Origin: Longivirga sp036510975
GTDB lineage: Bacteria; Actinomycetota; Actinomycetes; S36-B12; CAIYMF01
Direction: 5' to 3'
Length of the DNA: 10,206 nt
Assembly: GCA_036510975.1 (NCBI GenBank)
Contig: DATCCY010000062.1
Coordinates: 1 to 10,206 of the forward strand
Shown: in pieces, positions 5,564 to 10,206 of the stretch
Layout of the letters: each line of letters starts with the position of its first letter
Numbering within the stretch: the first letter of the stretch is position 1
Position numbers and translations under genes: made by a program
The notes under the pieces: generated by a model
What the model was told of the DNA's origin: nothing
Database searches by the model: none
The model's input: only the letters and a program-made list of their open reading frames with translations

Positions 5564-6682
5564 ATGGCGACGAGCGAAGTCCTGAGGTCCCGCAAGGCGC
5601 GATGGCTGGTTCCCGTGGCCGTCGTCGCCGTCATCACGGCCGGCGTCGGCATCAACACGGCCGTGGCCAACGCAGATCCCGCGCTCCCGGCGCGCACCGC
5701 CGCCGACCTCCTCGTGTCGCTCGCCCACGCGCCCAACCAGCCGTTCTCCGGCACGGTGGCCGAGAACGCCGACCTCGGGATCCCGGCCCTACCCGGCACC
5801 GCATCGACCTCGCTGTCGTGGCAGTCGCTCGTCACCGGGTCGCACACCGCGCGCGTCTGGTACGCCTCGCCGACCCAGGTCCGCGTGTCGCTCGTCGGCG
5901 ACCTGGCCGAGAGCGACGTCGTGCGCAACGGCAGCGACGTGTGGGTGTGGTCGAGCCGCGACAACACCGCCAGCCACACGGTCCTGCCCGCCGGTGCCGC
6001 CACCAAGGCCGACGCCACTCCCCCGATCGACCCCGCGACCGCCGCGGCTCGCGCGCTCGCCGCGATCGACCCCTCCACGGCGGTCACCGTCGACGGCACG
6101 AGCCGGGTGGCGGGCCGTCCCGTCTACGAGCTCGTTCTCACACCTCGGGCGAGCGCCTCGCTCGTCGGCCAGGTCCGCCTCGCCGTCGACAGCGAGACCT
6201 CGGTCCCCCTGCGCGTGCAGGTGTTCGCGCGAGGCGCCTCCACGCCCGCGTTCGAGACCGCCTTCACGTCGATCTCCTTCGACACCCCGGCCGCCTCGGT
6301 CTTCGCGTTCAGCCCGCCGCCCGGCGCCCAGGTGTCGGAGTCGACGCTGCCCACCGCCGGCGTGAAGCCGCCCAGCGGGTCGGACACGATCACCGCGACG
6401 AAGGGTGCACGGCCGACCGTCATCGGCACCGGCTGGACCTCGGTCGTCGAGATCCCTGACGCCGGAGCCCTCATGAGCGGTTCCGGGTCGGCGCAAGGCA
6501 GCGGCGCCTCGACAACGGCGGCACTGATGAAGGCCACCACCACGGTCACCGGCAGCTTCGGCAGCGGCCAGCTGCTGCAGACGTCGCTGGTGTCGGTGCT
6601 GCTGCTCTCCGACGGGCGTGTGTTCGTCGGCGCCGTGACCCCCGACCTGCTCGAGCAGGTCGCCGCCAGCACGCCGAAGTGA
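5564..6682 (+). CDS. Exported RseB/LolA-like (DUF2092-type) protein coupled to an ABC exporter
   Basis: This 372-residue protein begins with RSRKAR, a hydrophobic helix at about 14-36 and the AxA-type site ANA (35-37), so it is secreted or anchored outside the membrane. Residues 45 to about 255 follow the pattern of the RseB/MucB and LolA half-barrel superfamily: TAADLLVSLAHAPNQPFSGTV, then beta strands, then RVAGRPVYELVLTPR and a repeated-strand segment ending SFDTPAASVFAFSPPPGA. Family members bind acyl chains, lipoproteins or envelope stress ligands. In actinobacteria, such genes often sit beside an ABC exporter, as here. The C-terminal 100 residues (TGWTSVVEI to LLEQVAAST) form an extra domain. 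The ATG at 5564 follows TGGGGG, a fair ribosome site. The stop overlaps the next start by 4 bases (GTGA), indicating translational coupling. The ligand is unknown. Confidence 0.85.
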   Translation: MATSEVLRSRKARWLVPVAVVAVITAGVGINTAVANADPALPARTAADLLVSLAHAPNQPFSGTVAENADLGIPALPGTASTSLSWQSLVTGSHTARVWYASPTQVRVSLVGDLAESDVVRNGSDVWVWSSRDNTASHTVLPAGAATKADATPPIDPATAAARALAAIDPSTAVTVDGTSRVAGRPVYELVLTPRASASLVGQVRLAVDSETSVPLRVQVFARGASTPAFETAFTSISFDTPAASVFAFSPPPGAQVSESTLPTAGVKPPSGSDTITATKGARPTVIGTGWTSVVEIPDAGALMSGSGSAQGSGASTTAALMKATTTVTGSFGSGQLLQTSLVSVLLLSDGRVFVGAVTPDLLEQVAASTPK

Positions 6683-7668
6683 CCCAGCTCCCGCAGGCGC
6701 GACCGAGTCAGGTCGCGCCTGGCAACACCGCGCCGGGCGCGACCGCGATCACGTCACGCGGCCTCACCAAGCGGTTCCCCGGCGGGCAGGTCGCCGTCGA
6801 CCACATCGACCTGGCGGTGCCGCTCGGATCGGTCTTCGGCTTCCTCGGGCCCAACGGGTCGGGCAAGACGACGACGATCCGGATGCTGCTCGGCCTGATC
6901 GCCCCGACCGAGGGCGACCACGGCGTGCTCGGCGAGCCGATGCCCCGCGGCGCGGCGCACGTCCTCCCCCGGGTCGGCGCGCTCGTCGAGGGTCCGGCGT
7001 TCTACCCCTACCTCTCCGGTCGGGCGAACCTCGCCCGCCTCGACGCCGCGGACCGCACGGTGAACCCTCGCTCGTCGGCCGCCCGCATCCACGAGGCGCT
7101 CGAGCGGGTCGGGCTCGCGGCAGCCGCGGGCAAGCGCTACCGCAACTACTCCCTCGGCATGCGGCAACGCCTCGGGCTCGCGGCCGCGCTGCTGCGACCT
7201 CGCGACCTGCTCGTGCTCGACGAGCCGACAAACGGCCTCGACCCGCAGGGCACCCGCGAGGTCCGCGCGCTCATCCGCGAGCTGGCTGCCGACGGCGCCA
7301 CCATCTTCCTGTCCTCCCACCTGCTCCCCGAAGTCGAGCAGGTGTGCTCGCACGTCGGGGTGATGAGCCGCGGCCGGCTGATCTCGCAGGGCACGCTCGA
7401 CGAGCTGCGCGGCGCGGCCAGCACCCGGGTCAGGGTGGTGACGGCGCAGCCTCAGGAGGCCGCGACTGTCCTGACCGGGCTGGGCCTCGCCGTCGCCGAG
7501 GCCGGCGCCGACCACGTGTCGGCGACCCTGGGCGAGACCGAGTCCGAGCGGGTCACCGAGGCCCTCGTGCACGCCGGTGTCGGCGTACGCGAGCTCGTCG
7601 TTGAGCGGCCCGACCTCGAGGACGTCTTCGTCTCGCTCACCGGGGAGGGCTTCGATGTCGACCAGTGA
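6679..7668 (+). CDS. ABC transporter ATP-binding protein (ABC-2/CcmA type)
   Basis: This 329-residue nucleotide-binding subunit drives export through the ABC-2 permease encoded next. Visible motifs are Walker A GPNGSGKTT (57-65, Lys63), signature YSLGMRQRL (157-165, the SLGMR variant usual in this subfamily), Walker B LLVLDE (177-182, Glu182), D-loop GLDP and H-loop SSHLL with His214. The Q-loop position reads LVEGPAFYP, with Glu104 rather than Gln, as is common in drug- and bacitracin-type ABC-2 ATPases. The C-terminal 80 residues after VMSRGRLISQGTLDEL carry the accessory domain, ending LEDVFVSLTGEG. The start is the GTG at 6679, which overlaps the upstream stop (GTGA). No independent Shine-Dalgarno is seen, consistent with coupling. 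The end overlaps the permease start by 14 bases. The substrate is unknown. Confidence 0.93.
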   Translation: MTQLPQARPSQVAPGNTAPGATAITSRGLTKRFPGGQVAVDHIDLAVPLGSVFGFLGPNGSGKTTTIRMLLGLIAPTEGDHGVLGEPMPRGAAHVLPRVGALVEGPAFYPYLSGRANLARLDAADRTVNPRSSAARIHEALERVGLAAAAGKRYRNYSLGMRQRLGLAAALLRPRDLLVLDEPTNGLDPQGTREVRALIRELAADGATIFLSSHLLPEVEQVCSHVGVMSRGRLISQGTLDELRGAASTRVRVVTAQPQEAATVLTGLGLAVAEAGADHVSATLGETESERVTEALVHAGVGVRELVVERPDLEDVFVSLTGEGFDVDQ

Positions 7669-8518
7669 CACCGCGGTCCTGCTCGACCGGCCGTCTCGCA
7701 TCAGCACGCGGCTGCTGCGCTCCGAGCTCCGGCTGGTCTTCACCCGTCGCCGCAACCTCGCGATCCTGGCCGTGCTCGCCTGCGCGCCGGTCCTTCTCGG
7801 CATCGCGATCAAGCTCGGGTCGCGCACCGGACGCGGCGGTGGCGGCGGCCCGGCGTTCATCGGTCAGATCACCCAGAACGGGCTCTTCCTGGCCTTCACC
7901 TCGCTCGTCGTGACGCTGCCGCTGTTCCTCCCGCTCGCGGTCGCCGTCGTCGCCGGGGAGTCGATCGCCGGCGAGGCCTCCACCGGCACGCTGCGCTCGC
8001 TGCTCGTCGTACCCGTGAACCGCAGCCGGCTGCTCGCGATCAAGTTCGCCGGCATCGTCGCCTACGCCGCCGCAGCCGCCGCCGTGGTCGCCGTGGCCGG
8101 GGTGCTGGTCGGCTTCCTGCTGTTCCCGACCGGCCCGGTCACCCTGCTGTCCGGCAGCGTCATCCCGCTGGGCAACGCGTTGCTCCGCGTCGCGCTCGTC
8201 GCCCTCTACGTCGCCGCGATGCTGGCCGCGGTCGCGGCCATCGGCCTGTTCGTCTCGGCGCTCACCGAGGTCCCGCTCGCGGCCATGGCGACCACGGCCA
8301 TCGCCGTCGTCACCGTCGAGATCCTCGACGCCGTCCCGCAGATCGCCTCGATCCACCCGTGGCTGTTCACCAACTGGTGGCTCTCCTTCGGCGACGTGCT
8401 CCGCGACCCGATCCCGCTCGACCAGATGACCCAGGGCCTCCTCGTCAACGCGGCCTACGTCGTCGTCTTCGGCACGCTGGCCTGGGCACGTCTCACCACC
8501 CGCGACGTCACGTCGTAG
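7655..8518 (+). CDS. ABC-2 type transporter permease
   Basis: This 287-residue integral membrane protein is the partner of the preceding ATPase. It has a cytoplasmic N-terminus with the RLLRSELRLVFTRRRN segment (19-34) and hydrophobic spans near 35-52, 78-100, 132-157, 178-202, 206-224 and 262-277. GESIAGEASTGTLRSLLVVP followed by VNRSRLLAIK (101-130) is the classic ABC-2 permease coupling segment. Glycine-rich residues 60-65 fall in the first extracytoplasmic loop. I chose the ATG at 7655 because GGGGAGGG at 7642-7649 is an excellent Shine-Dalgarno five bases away; the frame is open further upstream but lies over the ATPase coding region. The 14-base overlap makes a stoichiometric ATPase/permease pair. 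It is convergent with asnA after 27 bases. The exported substrate is not deducible. Confidence 0.9.
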   Translation: MSTSDTAVLLDRPSRISTRLLRSELRLVFTRRRNLAILAVLACAPVLLGIAIKLGSRTGRGGGGGPAFIGQITQNGLFLAFTSLVVTLPLFLPLAVAVVAGESIAGEASTGTLRSLLVVPVNRSRLLAIKFAGIVAYAAAAAAVVAVAGVLVGFLLFPTGPVTLLSGSVIPLGNALLRVALVALYVAAMLAAVAAIGLFVSALTEVPLAAMATTAIAVVTVEILDAVPQIASIHPWLFTNWWLSFGDVLRDPIPLDQMTQGLLVNAAYVVVFGTLAWARLTTRDVTS

Positions 8519-8545
8519 ACCTGGCGTTCGCGGCCCCTGCGACGG

Positions 8546-9688
8546 TCACTCGAGGACGTGGATGTCCTTGCGAGCGCACATGTCCTTGAGGACCCGCGGC
8601 CACACCGTGACGCTGACCTCGCCGAGGTGGGCCTTGCGCAGCAGCAGCATCTGGGTGCGCGACTGCCCGATCCCGCCGCCGATCGACAGCGGGACGGTGC
8701 CCTCGACGATGCCGCGGTGATACGGCAGCTCGAGCCAGTCGAGCTGCCCGGTGAGCTCGAGCTGACGGCGTAGGGCATCGGCGTCGACGCGGACGCCCAT
8801 GGAGCTGAGCTCGTGACGGCGCCGGGTCACCGAGTTCCACACCAGGATGTCGCCGTTGAGCCCGTGGGTGGCACGCCCTTCGGCCGAGGTGGCCGCGGTG
8901 ACCCAGTCGTCGTAGTCGGCGGCGCGCATCTCGTGCGGGTAGCCGTCCTCCAGCGTCCAGCCGATGCCGATGATGAAAACGGCCGGGTGCTCCTGCAGCA
9001 GCATCGTCTCGCGCTGCTTGCGCGGCAGGTCGGGGTAGCGCGAGAGCAGGTCCTCGGCGTGGATGAAGGTGATCTCGTCGGGCAGGTTCGGGTAGCGCGG
9101 GTCGCGCAACGCCGGGAACAGCTGCTGCACATGGCGTTCGGCGCCGGTGAGCACCGACCAGATCCGGCGGACGGTGTCCTTCAGCGTGTCGAGCGTGCGC
9201 TGCTCGGCCGTGATCGCTCGCTCCCAGTCCCACTGGTCGACGTAGGCGCTGTGGTCGTGGTCGAGGAAGTAGTCCTTGCGCACCGCGCGCATGTCGGTGC
9301 ACAGGCCCTCCCCCGGGCCCATGCCGAGCTGCGCGAGCGCGAGCCGCTTCCACTTCGTCGCGGCCTGCACGACCTGCGCGTCGATCGGGTGGACGCCGTG
9401 GTCGTTGTCGATGCGGAACGACACGGGGGTGCGCGACCCGTCGCGGTCGAGCATGTCGTTGACGCCGGAGTCGGCGTCGACGATGAGCGGCACCTGCACC
9501 ATCTGCAGGTTCAGCTCGCGGCAGAGACCGTCCTCGATGAACTGCTTGGCGGCGTAGACCGCCGTCTGGGTCTCACGCGGGGTCAGGACCGAGTGGTAGT
9601 CACTCGGGAGCACCGCCTCGAGGTCGTCGTAGCTGCCGATCCCAGGTCCTGCGAGGTCAGCGCGCTTGGCACCGGCGACGTCCGTCAT
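8546..9688 (-). CDS. asnA: Aspartate-ammonia ligase (asparagine synthetase A)
   Basis: This cytosolic enzyme makes asparagine from aspartate, ammonia and ATP (EC 6.3.1.1) and has a class II aminoacyl-tRNA-synthetase-like fold. Diagnostic blocks align with E. coli AsnA as I recall it: AAKQFIEDGLCRELNL (46-61), KWKR (112-115), GEGL (126-129), YVDQWDWE (149-156), LLSRYPDL (214-221), RAADYDDW (255-262), GLNGDILVWN (276-285), ELSSMGVRVDADALRRQL (293-310) and GGGIGQSR (337-344). The length is 380 residues against about 330 in E. coli. The excess is mainly about 35-40 N-terminal residues before the first conserved block, plus small insertions. AGGAGG (complement of 9698-9703), nine bases upstream of the ATG at 9688, fixes the start; the frame is open further back without support. 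It is downstream of the MhuD-like gene on the same strand, 143 bases away. Confidence 0.96.
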   Translation of the reverse strand: MTDVAGAKRADLAGPGIGSYDDLEAVLPSDYHSVLTPRETQTAVYAAKQFIEDGLCRELNLQMVQVPLIVDADSGVNDMLDRDGSRTPVSFRIDNDHGVHPIDAQVVQAATKWKRLALAQLGMGPGEGLCTDMRAVRKDYFLDHDHSAYVDQWDWERAITAEQRTLDTLKDTVRRIWSVLTGAERHVQQLFPALRDPRYPNLPDEITFIHAEDLLSRYPDLPRKQRETMLLQEHPAVFIIGIGWTLEDGYPHEMRAADYDDWVTAATSAEGRATHGLNGDILVWNSVTRRRHELSSMGVRVDADALRRQLELTGQLDWLELPYHRGIVEGTVPLSIGGGIGQSRTQMLLLRKAHLGEVSVTVWPRVLKDMCARKDIHVLE

Positions 9689-9716
9689 GACCCTCTGCCT
9701 CCTGTCCGCACGACCG

Positions 9717-9779
9717 GACGGCGAGGCGTCGACCGGCCCGCAGACCACCCTTCACCCGCGACGGCGAGGAGTCGACCGG
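9717..9779. repeat. Imperfect 20-base direct repeat upstream of asnA
   Basis: GACGGCGAGGCGTCGACCGG (9717-9736) and GACGGCGAGGAGTCGACCGG (9760-9779) differ at one base and are 43 bases apart, close to four helical turns. GACCGG occurs once more at 9712-9717. Both copies lie in the 143-base gap, 29 and 72 bases before the asnA start codon. A tandem operator is plausible. No clear -10/-35 hexamers are visible in the gap, and a chance duplication cannot be excluded. Confidence 0.5.
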
Positions 9780-9831
9780 AGCGATCGCCCGGGTCGGCGT
9801 CCCGCCTCGGGCCTCTGCGGCGCTCGCCGCG

Positions 9832-10155
9832 TCAGGCCGGATCGGCGACTTGGACGACCTCGAAGGACCAGATCGTCGAGCCGGTGGCCGCCGGTCCGTC
9901 CGTGGCCGGACGGCCCGAAGCCTGCGCGTGGCCGCGGTCGAACGCCTGCGACGCCGTCCACGCCTCGAAGTCCTCGCGGCTGCTCCAGCGCGTGTAGACG
10001 AGGTAGGTGTCGGTGCCCTCGAGCGGGCGCAGCAGCTCGAAGTGCTCGAAACCGGGCGCCTTCTCCACCGACCCGGCGCGGCCGGCGAAGCGCTGCTCGA
10101 GAACCTCCCCGCGGCCTTCGGGGACGGTCAGGACGTTGACGGCAACGAAGCTCAT
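9832..10155 (-). CDS. MhuD/IsdG-like heme-degrading monooxygenase (ABM fold)
   Basis: This 107-residue protein has the dimeric ferredoxin-like fold of the antibiotic-biosynthesis-monooxygenase superfamily and strongly resembles Mycobacterium tuberculosis MhuD as I recall it. Shared features are the start VAVNVLTVPEG (4-14), LEQRFAGRAGSVEKAPGF (19-36), FELLRP (39-44), YLVYTRW (51-57) and F-x-AW. Asn7 and Trp66 occupy the MhuD heme-pocket positions. The axial histidine is His76 (AFDRGH), one residue later than MhuD His75. MhuD opens heme to mycobilin and releases iron without CO, so an iron-acquisition role is inferred. CAGGA lies seven bases before the ATG at 10155 and supports the start. The C-terminus (STIWSFEVVQVADPA) completes the last strand. 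The promoter lies at or beyond the right edge. Confidence 0.9.
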   Translation of the reverse strand: MSFVAVNVLTVPEGRGEVLEQRFAGRAGSVEKAPGFEHFELLRPLEGTDTYLVYTRWSSREDFEAWTASQAFDRGHAQASGRPATDGPAATGSTIWSFEVVQVADPA

Positions 10156-10206
10156 ATCCGCATCCTGCCTGCCGCTGCCTCACGGCGACCAGGTGGGCCG
10201 CAGGCA

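Noticed and set aside
4660..6459. Plus-strand frame of 599 codons spanning the DUF347 and RseB-like genes
   Set aside because: It is out of frame with both recognised proteins and His/Arg-rich, so it is a shadow frame.
7577..7654. Upstream start for the ABC permease
   Set aside because: It would lie deep in the ATPase gene and lacks a ribosome site; the ATG at 7655 has GGGGAGGG five bases away.
8813..9997. Plus-strand frame of 394 codons antisense to asnA and the MhuD-like gene
   Set aside because: Both minus-strand proteins match known families over their whole length; this is a GC shadow.
10166..10206. TGCCTGC/GCAGGCA inverted arms upstream of the MhuD-like gene
   Set aside because: The arms are 7 bases with a wide spacer and the second ends exactly at the window edge, so the context cannot be judged.
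1..10206. tRNA, rRNA, CRISPR array, insertion sequence, prophage or defence genes
   Set aside because: I looked on both strands and found no cloverleaf, repeat-spacer pattern, transposase or integrase motif, or recognised defence domain.

Overview
The window is high-GC DNA (roughly 70% G+C by eye) with strongly GC-biased third codon positions. Its gene families are typical of actinobacterial chromosomes: a TIGR03618-type pyridoxamine-oxidase-fold/F420 protein, a MhuD-like heme monooxygenase, an RseB/LolA-like exported protein coupled to an ABC-2 exporter, and a Ser/Thr/Pro-rich lipoprotein. I would place it in the Actinomycetota, possibly near Nocardioides or Aeromicrobium; that genus-level guess is weak. 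I see no rRNA, tRNA, CRISPR, transposase, integrase or phage gene, so this reads as ordinary chromosome rather than an island.

Layout. (1) 1-46, minus: the first codons of a gene leaving the window. (2) 243-1253, plus: an aldo/keto reductase. (3) 1295-1684, minus: a small split-barrel flavin/F420 oxidoreductase, convergent with the reductase. (4) 1795-2703, plus: an uncharacterised protein with an N-terminal helical domain and a C-terminal coiled coil. (5) 2784-3629, minus: a PAP2-superfamily membrane phosphatase homologue, convergent with the previous gene around a GC-rich hairpin. (6) 3780-4514 and 4577-5407, plus: a lipoprotein with a long Ser/Thr/Ala/Pro stalk, then a multi-pass DUF347-type membrane protein built from four repeats. 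(7) 5564-8518, plus: a tight three-gene operon of an exported RseB/LolA-like protein, an ABC ATPase and an ABC-2 permease, with genes overlapping by 4 and 14 bases. (8) 8546-9688 and 9832-10155, minus: asnA (aspartate-ammonia ligase) and, upstream of it, a MhuD/IsdG-like heme-degrading monooxygenase.

How they work together. The clearest functional unit is 5564-8518, where an extracytoplasmic lipid- or lipoprotein-binding-like protein is translationally coupled to its own ABC-2 exporter. The lipoprotein and DUF347 genes just upstream also act at the envelope and may be co-transcribed, but each has its own Shine-Dalgarno sequence. The other genes look like independent housekeeping or redox functions. 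No new defence or mobile system is evident. The most interesting items are the exact four-fold W-x9-G-x4-D repeat in the DUF347 protein, a GTACGAC motif ahead of three successive envelope genes, the imperfect 20-base direct repeat ahead of asnA, and missing phosphate-binding arginines in the PAP2 homologue.
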